Origin: CAZDBA01 sp965224765
GTDB lineage: Bacteria > Planctomycetota > Planctomycetia > Pirellulales > Pirellulaceae
Reading direction: 5' to 3'
Assembly (NCBI GenBank): GCA_965224765.1
Contig: CBDDAC010000019.1
Location: 62,001 to 126,000 of the forward strand
Length of the DNA stretch: 64,000 nucleotides
The notes under the pieces were generated by a model. It searched no databases. It was not told the DNA's origin and saw nothing but the letters and a program-made list of their open reading frames with translations. This document shows positions 45,521 through 53,194 of the stretch, piece after piece. How positions within the stretch are numbered: position 1 is the first letter of the stretch; the number at the start of each line of letters is the position of its first letter. Position numbers and translations under genes: made by a program.

Positions 45521-45701
45521 AAAACCAAGCTTGCATCATTCGCCATCGGTCCAGAGTATGTTTCACTTTGGTGTCGCGGCATATTCAGTCAGTTTGTCTT
45601 GGGAAAAAGCAGAGAAACCGCAATGGGATATGCAACTTGCTCTAACTCGCTAATTGAATCTGACACCTTTTTATATTCTCGAACAATAATACAATTCGGG
45701 C

Positions 45702-46526
45702 ATGCTTGAACTACGTTGTACCGTCCGGAACTGTAGCCATACGCTAGTCCATTCCGAAAATGGGCTCAGCTGTGCTGCTGGCCATCATTTTGACCAAGCC
45801 AAAGAAGGCTACTGGAATCTCACGCAGCCACAGGATAAGAAATCGCCAAACCCGGGCGACAATCGTGTCGCTGTGCTCGCCAGACATCGTTGGCTCGAGC
45901 GTGGACATGCGGCCGGTTTGATCACGGCTCTCAATTCGTGGATTCCGGATTCCTCTCCACAAATGCGAATTTTGGACCTCGGCTGCGGAGACGGCACATT
46001 TGGTCCCTCGCTTTTTCGGGATCAGGCGACAAATTTCTGCGGCATCGACCTTTCCAAACCGGCCATCAAACTCGCGGCGAAACGCTGGCCTGAAGCCACC
46101 TGGGTCCTTGCAAATGCAGATCGCGGTTTGCCAGTTGTGGACTCAAGCGTGGACTGTGTCGTGTCGTTGTTTGGGCGGAGACCTGTTGCTGAAATCTGTC
46201 GCGTGTTAAGTCCGAATGGTTGTTGCATCGTCGCGGTTCCTGGCGAAGACGATTTGATTGAGCTTCGAGAGCAGGTACAAAAAGAAGGCAAACGTCGCAG
46301 CCGAGTCGATGCGATCGTCGAAGAGATGAATGACAACGGGCTACAGTGCGTCGAGCAAAAGCAATGGCGAACTCAAATCGAAATCGGCCCAGACGAAATC
46401 GCAGACGCCTTAGCGATGACCTATCGCGCGGGCCGACGGTCTGAGCAGAGTCTTATTGCTTCGATCGACGCAACAAAAGTGACGCTGGCGGCGGATTTGA
46501 TGCAGTTTCGGAAAGGGAGTCTTTGA
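45702..46526 (+). CDS. RlmA-like rRNA (guanine-N1) methyltransferase
   Basis: A 274-residue SAM-dependent methyltransferase. The N-terminal zinc-finger-like region (LRCTVRNCSH...LSCAAGHHFDQAKEGYWNLT) is that of RlmA/RrmA-type 23S rRNA G745/G748 methyltransferases, followed by GDNRVAVLARHRWLERGH. The SAM-binding motif is ILDLGCGDGTFG (about residues 93-104), with GIDLSKPAIKLAAKRWP after it. The rest fits a class I fold. The neighbouring repeats and lack of operon suggest an island location. Exact target base not assignable. Confidence 0.85.
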   Translation: MLELRCTVRNCSHTLVHSENGLSCAAGHHFDQAKEGYWNLTQPQDKKSPNPGDNRVAVLARHRWLERGHAAGLITALNSWIPDSSPQMRILDLGCGDGTFGPSLFRDQATNFCGIDLSKPAIKLAAKRWPEATWVLANADRGLPVVDSSVDCVVSLFGRRPVAEICRVLSPNGCCIVAVPGEDDLIELREQVQKEGKRRSRVDAIVEEMNDNGLQCVEQKQWRTQIEIGPDEIADALAMTYRAGRRSEQSLIASIDATKVTLAADLMQFRKGSL

Positions 46527-46588
46527 CAGGATTTACATGATTAAAAGGATATCGCGCGCACTTATCTGTCCATCATGTTCATCCTGTC
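46525..46588 (+). repeat. 65-bp hairpin repeat, copy b
   Basis: Left arm GACAGGATTTACATGAT, centre ATATCGCGCGCAC, right arm ATCATGTTCATCCTGTC. One base is lost in the right half relative to copy c. It starts at the very end of the rlmA-like gene (overlaps its last bases). Confidence 0.9.
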
Positions 46589-46704
46589 AAAAAACGCACC
46601 CTATTCTACACGCGGATTCACGACCGCATGGCCCAGCAATTCCTCCAAACGACCAGGATCTGTGGCATCGCATTTCGCCACGACGCAACGTGAGAAGAGT
46701 TTTC
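46589..46704 (-). repeat. 116-bp inter-hairpin module, copy 1
   Basis: The segment between hairpins b and c recurs between d and e and between f and g. On the minus strand all three keep one open frame ending in VVNPRV and a stop (copy 1: RCVVAKCDATDPGRLEELL). Confidence 0.8.
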
Positions 46705-46769
46705 GACAGGATTTACATGATTAAAAGGATGTCGCGCGCACTTATCTTGTCCATCATGTTCATCCTGTC
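46705..46769 (+). repeat. 65-bp hairpin repeat, copy c
   Basis: Canonical copy with GACAGGATTTACATGATTAA, centre GTCGCGCGCAC and CCATCATGTTCATCCTGTC. It ends 67 bp from the stop of the minus-strand GxxExxY gene. Confidence 0.9.
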
Positions 46770-46835
46770 AAAATTTCTCCGGGGTACAAACACAATCCAC
46801 GGTAATTTGCTTGTCTCCTGTCAAATTCCTTAGTC

Positions 46836-47204
46836 CTACTTTGCGACCCTAAACTTCCGTCTGACGTCAACCTTGCTTGGCCCAAAATTGACCAACAGGC
46901 CAATATCAATCTTTGTCGCGTTCAAGTAATTCACAAGTTGAACTTCATGAGCCGTCGCAAGTTGCGTCACCGATTTTAGCTCAAGGATCAGTCGTTTCTC
47001 GACAAGCAGGTCACATACAAAATCACCGACAACCTGACTGTTGTAAAATACCTTGACTGGAGCTTGAGTTTCAAATTGAATATTCAGCTTGTTCAGCTCA
47101 ATCGAAAGAGCATTTTCATATACCGATTCAAGAAATCCAAATCCAAGATTGTTGTGCACTTGGTATGCCGCGCCGATTACTTTTTCAGTCAGATTGTCGT
47201 TCAT
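46836..47204 (-). CDS. GxxExxY-type PD-(D/E)xK nuclease-like protein
   Basis: A 122-residue protein of the small GxxExxY (TIGR04256/PDDEXK_3-like) family. The name motif is visible as GFLESVYENAL (G-x2-E-x2-Y), preceded by KVIGAAYQVHNNLGFG. The nuclease core is present as VGDFVCDLLVEKRLILELKS, with D and E-x-K in place. Its function is unproven in the family. The start at 47204 (MNDNLTEKVIG) is used. It is flanked by hairpins c and d, with the d hairpin 55 bp upstream of its start, and a truncated relative lies at 49935-50006 in the same relation to hairpin f. Confidence 0.88.
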   Translation of the reverse strand: MNDNLTEKVIGAAYQVHNNLGFGFLESVYENALSIELNKLNIQFETQAPVKVFYNSQVVGDFVCDLLVEKRLILELKSVTQLATAHEVQLVNYLNATKIDIGLLVNFGPSKVDVRRKFRVAK

Positions 47205-47258
47205 TGCAAAGGGCCCCCCCAAGCTGAGTCAGACAGGGTAGATGTGAGAAAAGTTTTG

Positions 47259-47323
47259 GACAGGATTCAAATGATTAAAAGGATGTCGCGCGCATTTATC
47301 TTGTTCATCATGTTCATCCTGTC
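47259..47323 (+). repeat. 65-bp hairpin repeat, copy d
   Basis: GACAGGATTCAAATGATTAA, centre GTCGCGCGC, right arm TTCATCATGTTCATCCTGTC (one change from copy c). It lies 55 bp upstream of the GxxExxY start. Confidence 0.9.
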
Positions 47324-47439
47324 AAAAAACGCACCCTATTCCACACGCGGATTCACGACCGCATGGCTCAGCAATTCCTTCAAACGACCAGGATCTGTGG
47401 CATCGTATTTCGCCACGACGCAACGTGAGAAAAGTTTTG
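47324..47439 (-). repeat. 116-bp inter-hairpin module, copy 2
   Basis: Same module as at 46589; minus-strand frame RCVVAKYDATDPGRLKELL continuing to VVNPRVE and a stop. Confidence 0.8.
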
Positions 47440-47495
47440 GACAGGATTTACATGATTAAAAGGATATCGCGCGCACTTATCTTGTCCATCTTGTC
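47440..47495 (+). repeat. 65-bp hairpin repeat, copy e (shortened)
   Basis: GACAGGATTTACATGATTAA, centre ATATCGCGCGCAC, then CTTGTCCATCTTGTC. One 9-bp segment of the right arm is deleted. Confidence 0.88.
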
Positions 47496-47500
47496 AAAAC

Positions 47501-47571
47501 AACGCAAAGCGGCGAAGCATCTCGTGGGAATTGATGATGATCGAAATTGTTGAGCTGAGCATCGTGAACCC
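47501..47571 (+). repeat. Post-hairpin module, copy 1
   Basis: AACGCAAAGCGGCGAAGCAT and GAGCTGAGCATCGTGAAC recur after hairpin h at 53071-53143. A shorter piece of the same sequence is near 49866-49897. Confidence 0.7.
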
Positions 47572-47688
47572 CGCTGACATCGTCGACGTCGAACTAAGCG
47601 TTGTGTCCTGGCAAGCCTGCCAAGTACACACCAATTCGCATGGTCGGGGCGGTCGCTTACTCCTTAGTGACTGGTTGCTTACCTTGGC

Positions 47689-49569
47689 TCATCCCCCAGC
47701 ACTGCGTTGTTCTATCTGGGAGTCGTCATCACCCTCCAATTGGGTCGGGCCGTGCTTATATCTGACGGGGCCAGGTTTGTCGGTTTGCCAGGGCTGGTTG
47801 GCAACGAGGTCGTGGACAGTGCGGATGCCTTCAACCATAGCCCGGCGGTCGGTCATAGAGCCAGGCGTGTCGGCAGGCGTGTGCGGGACGCCGTGCTCTT
47901 CTTTGTAGAGGTGAACGGTTTGCGTGGGGAAGGCGAACTCGACGCCAAGCTTGTTGGCAAGTCGCATCATGTCCAGCATCAGTCGCTCGCGCTCGCGGAG
48001 TTCCGTCGACCAGTCCGGCGTCTCGTGGAAGACGTAGATGAGGACATCGAGCGAGGACGACCCAAACTGATTCAGCCAGACCTGGAAGTAATCCTTGCGA
48101 GTGTAGGGGTGTGTACGGACGAGTTCGCGGATGCCCTCGCAGAAGGCAACGAGCTTCTCGGGCGGCGTGCCGTACTGCACGCCGACATTACACTTCCAAC
48201 GGCGGTAGCGGCGGGCGCCGTAGTTATCCACGGCGGCGCGGACGAGATTCGCGTTGGGTACCGTGATCAGCGAGTTGTAGAAGGTGCGCAGGCGTGTGGA
48301 ACGGAACCCAATCTGCTCGACGGTCCCCTCGACGTCCCCGATGACGACCCAGTCGCCTACGCCGAACGGGCGATCAATAAGGACGGTGGCGGAGCCGAAG
48401 AAGTTTTCTAGGGTGTCTTTGGCGGCGAAGGCGAACCCGATGCCGCCGATGCCCAACGCCGTGACGGCAGGCCAGACGTTGATATTCAACGCGAGACCGC
48501 CGTAGATGATAGTGAAGACGACGAGAAAAATGCGGAGCGTTGTGCGGATCATCGGGTAGACAACGTCGTCGAATTTCGTGTCGGTCTTTTCGGCCTTGCG
48601 GAGAAGAGCTCCGATGACCAGGTCGGACAATCGCCAGATCGCCCAGGCGGAGGCCAGGATGGCGAAAACGCGGGCGGCGCCGTGGATGATCGGATAGGCG
48701 GCACCGGGCAGGTCGAGCAGCCAGAGCGTCGAGAGCCAGAACACCGCCATGAGCAGCCGGCCGGCGGGCAGAACGAACAGGCGAATGTGTTCGGGGTCGG
48801 GTTCCGCACCGCGCCGCTGGATCATACGCTTGGCGACGATACCGATGAACAGGCGGCTGAGATGGTCGATCGCCACGCCGATGAAAATGAGCAACAACAG
48901 CGCCGCCCACTGCCAATACTCGATGGTAAGGAGCGTGTGCCGCTTCAAAGAGTCCGGCATCTGACGACGCAGCCAACTTTCAGCGGCGATAGCGTCTTCG
49001 TCGGCACCGACAATGATCGACAGCGGCTCGAGCGATCGGAACAGCACATCAAGCCCAGCGATTGTCTTTTCGGAGAAAAGCCAGCGCCCGTCGGGTTGTT
49101 TGGCGAGCACGATCGAGCCCTCGGGTTCGACATCCGGCACCGCCGATATGACGCGGTCGAAGCGCCCATGCGGGAAGTAGGTTTCTTCTTCGCGTCCCTC
49201 GGCCTGATCCTTGTCCCAGAGGTAATACCGGCGGAATTTGCCAAGTCGATTGAGCGTGAGCAGCAGGCGTTTGGCGAGCGCGGGTCCGCGCTCGCGGAAG
49301 GCGTCGGTGAGTTTTAGCGTGCTGATGGCTTTATCGAGCATCTGCCGTTGGGCGATGGTGTTCTCCGTAGCCAATTCGTTGCTGTAGAGGTCCATCGCGT
49401 TGATGAACGTTGTCATCGTAGCCTTGGGCGACTCGAAGGCCGGGTCCACCGTTGCCGGCTCAACAGTCGACTCAACGGTCGGCTTGTTCAAGTCCGACTC
49501 CAGACCGTCTTGCCCGAACGCGGTAGTGGTGAAGCAAAGTATGAGTGCGAAGATCAATCGAGGTCGCAT
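47689..49569 (-). CDS. MscS-family mechanosensitive ion channel
   Basis: A 626-residue small-conductance mechanosensitive channel relative. It starts MRPRLIFALILCFTTTAFGQ, a signal peptide, and has a roughly 200-residue N-terminal extension. Membrane segments appear near 213-235 and between 270 and 370. The MscS core is unmistakable: FAFAAKDTLENFFGS, GDWVVIGDVEGTVEQIG and RTFYNSLITVPNANLV. It helps release solutes on osmotic downshock. Base use is far more GC-rich than neighbouring genes and large antisense frames result; this suggests recent acquisition. It lies between hairpins e and f. Confidence 0.92.
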   Translation of the reverse strand: MRPRLIFALILCFTTTAFGQDGLESDLNKPTVESTVEPATVDPAFESPKATMTTFINAMDLYSNELATENTIAQRQMLDKAISTLKLTDAFRERGPALAKRLLLTLNRLGKFRRYYLWDKDQAEGREEETYFPHGRFDRVISAVPDVEPEGSIVLAKQPDGRWLFSEKTIAGLDVLFRSLEPLSIIVGADEDAIAAESWLRRQMPDSLKRHTLLTIEYWQWAALLLLIFIGVAIDHLSRLFIGIVAKRMIQRRGAEPDPEHIRLFVLPAGRLLMAVFWLSTLWLLDLPGAAYPIIHGAARVFAILASAWAIWRLSDLVIGALLRKAEKTDTKFDDVVYPMIRTTLRIFLVVFTIIYGGLALNINVWPAVTALGIGGIGFAFAAKDTLENFFGSATVLIDRPFGVGDWVVIGDVEGTVEQIGFRSTRLRTFYNSLITVPNANLVRAAVDNYGARRYRRWKCNVGVQYGTPPEKLVAFCEGIRELVRTHPYTRKDYFQVWLNQFGSSSLDVLIYVFHETPDWSTELRERERLMLDMMRLANKLGVEFAFPTQTVHLYKEEHGVPHTPADTPGSMTDRRAMVEGIRTVHDLVANQPWQTDKPGPVRYKHGPTQLEGDDDSQIEQRSAGG

Positions 49570-50057
49570 AATGCTGGATATCCATCAGGGCGTCGTAAGA
49601 GCCTCTCATCTTCGCAGTTCGGCCACGCCGAACAAGTCCTGTCGAACGGGCGGGAGTAGATTGCGATTAATAGTGGAACATAGTGGAAGCCAGCGGTTTA
49701 CTCCAAAACCAATCGAAGTCCTCTGTTGTTTGAGGTTTCGTCGCAGTGTTTTGTCCATAAGACATCCCGAGAGCTTTTCTCGCATCATGGGCGGAGCGTC
49801 TGCTGGGCGAAGCCACGCGCAAACACGCGCCTTCATAGTGCCCCATGTTCCGAAGCACCGACGACGTTGCGCAAAGCGGCGGAGCATCTCGTGGAACCAA
49901 AAAACAGTCCGCGGTACCTATTCATTGCTCCATGAATTCCAAATCCAAAGTGATTGTGTACTTGGCATGCCGCGCCGATTACCTTTTCAGCCAGCTTGGT
50001 GTTCATTTCTAAGGGAACCAACCTGAGTTAGAGAGGATAGATTTAAGAAGAGTTTTG
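49570..50057. other. Intergenic region with repeat and GxxExxY debris
   Basis: It contains a partial copy of the post-hairpin module (about 49866-49897) and the truncated GxxExxY gene at its end. Other frames are not supported. Confidence 0.5.
49935..50006 (-). pseudogene. Truncated GxxExxY gene (N-terminal end)
   Basis: MNTKLAEKVIGAACQVHNHF matches the start of the GxxExxY protein at 47204, then similarity ends at GFGI and the frame reads unrelated residues. Hairpin f begins 52 bp upstream of this start, as hairpin d does for the intact gene. Confidence 0.75.
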
Positions 50058-50122
50058 GACAGGATTTACATGATGAACAAGATGTCGCGCGCATTTATCT
50101 TGTCCATCATGTTCATCCTGTC
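50058..50122 (+). repeat. 65-bp hairpin repeat, copy f
   Basis: GACAGGATTTACATGATGAA, centre GTCGCGCGC and CCATCATGTTCATCCTGTC. It lies 52 bp upstream of the truncated GxxExxY start. Confidence 0.9.
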
Positions 50123-50239
50123 AAAAAAACGCCCCCTACCCGACACGCGGATTCACAACCACATAGCCCAGCAATTCCTTCAAACGACAAACATCCGTGG
50201 CATCGACGTTCGCCACGACGCAACGCGAGAAGAGTTTTC
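50123..50239 (-). repeat. 116-bp inter-hairpin module, copy 3
   Basis: Diverged copy; the minus-strand frame RCVVANVDATDVCRLKELL to VVVNPRVG and a stop is still open. Confidence 0.78.
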
Positions 50240-50304
50240 GACAGGATTTACAGGATTAACAAGATGTCGAGCGCATTTATCCTGTCCATCATGTCCATCC
50301 TGTC
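50240..50304 (+). repeat. 65-bp hairpin repeat, copy g
   Basis: GACAGGATTTACAGGATTAA, centre GTCGAGCGC, right arm CCATCATGTCCATCCTGTC. A little more diverged. Confidence 0.85.
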
Positions 50305-50619
50305 AAATCAAGCTTGGATCAATCGCCGCCGGTCTAGCTCGCTAACTGAACCTGACAACCCGTTGCCAGCAACTCGTGTAAGTTTCGCTGGGCGATTTGT
50401 CTTGCCCTCCATTGGTGATTCTGCGACTTTTGCATTCAAAATCGTTGTTAACCCCTTAGGTGGCAGGGCGATTGGCTTTGCAGTCACTGTGATGCTGCCC
50501 AGACCGATTCCCTACGGGTGAAACGAGGGCACCAACGAGTGATCAGCAAGCAGGCTTTTGGCTGGCAATCCAAGTTTCTGCTATCTATGTGATTGGGCTA
50601 TTAAACGAGAGGCATTTTG
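50305..50619. other. Intergenic region upstream of the halogenase-like gene
   Basis: About 315 bp; nothing specific is recognised. It must hold the promoter of the next gene. Confidence 0.4.
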
Positions 50620-51939
50620 ATGCGTGTGGTAATTGTTGGCGGTGGCACGGCAGGACACATGGCGTTGGCTCATGTATCGAATCATTGGCCAGACACTGAG
50701 CTAGTCCATATTTTCGACAGTCGACGACCGACGATTGGTGTTGGAGAAGGTACAACGCCCGACTTTATCCAATGGCTCGGCACGATCGGCATCTCATTCG
50801 ATGACCTCGTCACTCATTGCCAGGCAACACATAAGCGTGGGCTCAGTTTCGAAGGCTGGGGGAAACACAACAGCGAGTTTGAACACGAATTTTTGCCACA
50901 CTCTCAGCAAGCAGTCCACTTCTCCGCAGCCAAACTACCCGCGTTATTGGCCGCACGTAGCGAGTTCTCTAGAATCGACGACTCGGTGAAAAGCGTGGAG
51001 GCGCAAGACGACGGCTCGGTCATCACGACTGAAAAGGGACAACTTATCGAAGCAGAACTCGTGATTGACGCACGTGGTTTTCCCGTGGAACTGGACGGCG
51101 AAATGCAAAGCTTCGACTGGGTGACGACCGACAGTGCCTTGGTCACCAAAACACCCGCGACTTGTGATTCGACGATCACGAGATCGGTTGCTCGCGAGTT
51201 TGGATGGGTTTTCTGTATCCCGCTGAGCAACGAAACATCCTTCGGCTATGTCTACAACTCAAGGCTTTGCACGCAAGCCGAAGTCAGTGACGACTTTGGT
51301 CGGTTTTTGAACGAGCAGAACGTTTCGCAACACAAAGACTTTCGTTGCTTGAAATTTCCGAACTTCGTGCGCGGCAATATTTTCGACGGACGTGTTTTTC
51401 ACGTCGGAAACTGCGCCTCATTTTTAGAACCACTCGAAGCTACCGCCATCGGTGTGATCGTGTTGCAGTTGCATCTGTTACTGCATTGGCGACAGCAAAC
51501 CAGCCAAGGAATGCCGAACCCGCTGGCGATTGAGCGGATCAATCGTATCCATGAAGACACACTGCTGAAGATATCCGTCTTTATAGCATGGCATTACGCG
51601 GCAGGTTCGAAATACGACACGCCATTCTGGCAAGTTGCCGCTGACAGGTTTCATCGACTTTCCCAACAACCTGCTTTCGCACCCTTGGTCGAACAGCTTG
51701 ACGCGATGCAAAACGCAGCGGCGATGATCAGTCCGAGCATGCTTGCGAAATTGCATACTGATGACGCAATACAGCTACATTTTCCCGCCGAGACAGCCCG
51801 TGAGAATTTTGGCGGTTACTCCAAGTTCAGCTTCGCACAAATCGCATTGGGACTGGGACTGGGACTGGGTTTGAAGCGTTCTTGCAATCCGTCAGATCTC
51901 CGCGATTACAAAAGAAAAAAAGAAAAGAAGCGAGCCTAA
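50620..51939 (+). CDS. Flavin-dependent (tryptophan-) halogenase-like protein
   Basis: A 439-residue FAD protein of the Trp-halogenase family. The N-terminal dinucleotide loop is VVIVGGGTAGHMAL, and GVGEGTTPDFIQWL is a family landmark. The catalytic Lys of the family fits K in ATHKRGLSFEGW. The W-x-W-x-I-P signature reads GWVFCIPL, so one Trp is replaced by Phe. LEPLEATAIGVIVLQLHLL is also typical. Start at 50620 (MRVVIVGGG). No carrier protein, flavin reductase or NRPS gene lies nearby, so the substrate is unknown. It is followed by an M41-like peptidase and bounded by hairpins g and h. Confidence 0.82.
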   Translation: MRVVIVGGGTAGHMALAHVSNHWPDTELVHIFDSRRPTIGVGEGTTPDFIQWLGTIGISFDDLVTHCQATHKRGLSFEGWGKHNSEFEHEFLPHSQQAVHFSAAKLPALLAARSEFSRIDDSVKSVEAQDDGSVITTEKGQLIEAELVIDARGFPVELDGEMQSFDWVTTDSALVTKTPATCDSTITRSVAREFGWVFCIPLSNETSFGYVYNSRLCTQAEVSDDFGRFLNEQNVSQHKDFRCLKFPNFVRGNIFDGRVFHVGNCASFLEPLEATAIGVIVLQLHLLLHWRQQTSQGMPNPLAIERINRIHEDTLLKISVFIAWHYAAGSKYDTPFWQVAADRFHRLSQQPAFAPLVEQLDAMQNAAAMISPSMLAKLHTDDAIQLHFPAETARENFGGYSKFSFAQIALGLGLGLGLKRSCNPSDLRDYKRKKEKKRA

Positions 51940-52118
51940 AGAAAACAAAGGGGGCAGAAGCGAATGGCACTGCCGCTGATTGGTTGGCATTGTCCCCTAT
52001 TCTCTAATAACGGTACTTGCCACGTTTTATCCGCCAAGAAAAAATGTGGGGATCCTGGCTGTCCCCTACTATATCCCCGTATCATGGATCGCAAACAACA
52101 ACCAGGCAGAGCGACGAC
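51940..52118. other. Gap between halogenase-like and M41-like genes
   Basis: It contains TCCCCTATTCTC and TCCCCTACTATATCCCC direct repeats and AACGGTACTTGCCACGTTTT, which resembles 52927-52941. No gene. Confidence 0.4.
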
Positions 52119-52634
52119 GTGACAACGAAAAAAGAATCCGAGCAACCTGAGCAAATGACGATCGCGTACCACGAAGCGGGGCACGCAGTCATGGCGATAA
52201 TCGTCGGACGACCGATTCAAAAAGTCACGATTTCTGCAGCCAACATATCGACCGGAGGGGTGCGGCTGGGAGCATGCAAGATTCGCAAAGGGCGGAGCAA
52301 GCCATCGAAAGACTGGTTAGAAGATGAAGCCCTGATTCTTTTTGCCGGCATGGTCGCTGAATCGCACTTTACCGGTCAGTATTGTGAAATAGGCGCTGGC
52401 CAGGATCTGCGGAACGTCAGAAGTTTGCTTTCTCAAACTCGCGCAGCGTCCCAGAAACAATTGCAGAAGCTGGAACGAAAACTTCTGGATAAGACTGAGT
52501 ATTTACTGTCTGAAGAGCGAATTTCCAAAGCTATCCAGCTGGTCGCTAACGAATTGATGGAGAAAACAACAATCAGCGGAAGAGCGGTTCTGCATCTGTT
52601 CAATCAGGCTGCAAAACAGTTCAGCAAGGACTGA
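52119..52634 (+). CDS. Stand-alone M41 (FtsH-type) peptidase-like protein
   Basis: A 171-residue metallopeptidase-domain protein. HEAGHAV (about residues 18-24, in AYHEAGHAV) is the FtsH-type HExxH zinc motif; EIGAGQDLRNVRSLL supplies the expected downstream Asp. It lacks the AAA+ and membrane parts of FtsH, so it resembles a free peptidase domain. GTG at 52119 (MTTKKESEQPEQMTIAY) is taken as start; the ATG at 52155 is an alternative. No Shine-Dalgarno was decisive. The neighbouring halogenase-like gene is on the same strand, 179 bp upstream. Confidence 0.75.
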   Translation: MTTKKESEQPEQMTIAYHEAGHAVMAIIVGRPIQKVTISAANISTGGVRLGACKIRKGRSKPSKDWLEDEALILFAGMVAESHFTGQYCEIGAGQDLRNVRSLLSQTRAASQKQLQKLERKLLDKTEYLLSEERISKAIQLVANELMEKTTISGRAVLHLFNQAAKQFSKD

Positions 52635-52694
52635 ATTCGGTAGCCAGCGAGCTTCGGCAATCGTCCGAATTGGAACCTTCTTAGACAACTCTAG

Positions 52695-52765
52695 ACTCTG
52701 CGGCTTTGCGTCTCTGCGCGCGGCATTGCAAGAATGCATCGCGCAGAGTCGCAACGCCGCAGAGT
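52695..52765. repeat. Long imperfect inverted repeat
   Basis: ACTCTGCGGC-TTGCG-CTCTGCGCG pairs with CGCGCAGAG-CGCAA-GCCGCAGAGT around CGGCATTGCAAGAATGCAT. Arms are about 25 bp with single-base mismatches. Confidence 0.8.
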
Positions 52766-53003
52766 TCAACTTCTTGGAGTTTCCTATCTCGAGCCAAAGA
52801 AGCGACAGCCAGCGATCTTGGTTTAATGAATGAGCTAGGTTTTGAGAATGAGCTGACGCCCTTTTCTCTTTCCCCCCGGCATTTCATTTGATTGCCGTAA
52901 ACCACAAACCACCTAATTCTCTTTAACGTACTTGCCACCTTTTGTTCGCTCTGAGAGTCCAGGCCACAAACTTGAAGCCAGGATATATACAAGAAGAATT
53001 TTC

Positions 53004-53068
53004 GACAGGATGAACATGATGAACAGGATGTCTCGCGCATTTATCCTGTCCATCATGTTCATCCTGTC
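53004..53068 (+). repeat. 65-bp hairpin repeat, copy h
   Basis: GACAGGATGAACATGATGAA, centre GTCTCGCGC, right arm CCATCATGTTCATCCTGTC; the best base-paired copy. Confidence 0.9.
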
Positions 53069-53070
53069 AA

Positions 53071-53143
53071 AACAACAAAATGCGGCGGGGCATCTTGTTG
53101 GAATTGATGATGATAGAAATTATTGAGCTGAGCATCGTGAACC
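53071..53143 (+). repeat. Post-hairpin module, copy 2
   Basis: Homologous to 47501-47571 (GGAATTGATGATGAT, GAGCTGAGCATCGTGAAC). It directly follows hairpin h. Confidence 0.7.
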
Positions 53144-53194
53144 TCGCCGTCGTCAACAACACAAGTCGCTAGTGGACGTCAAATGATTTGCTAT

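Larger units (their letters stand above)
52635..53194. other. Repeat-rich gap before the ABC exporter
   Basis: It carries the inverted repeat at 52695-52765, hairpin copy h, and the second post-hairpin module. No gene is supported. Confidence 0.6.

Noticed and set aside
48374..49317. Long frames antisense to mscS (200 and 211 aa)
   Set aside because: They arise from the high GC content of the gene; they have no family features, and the MscS frame is clearly coding.
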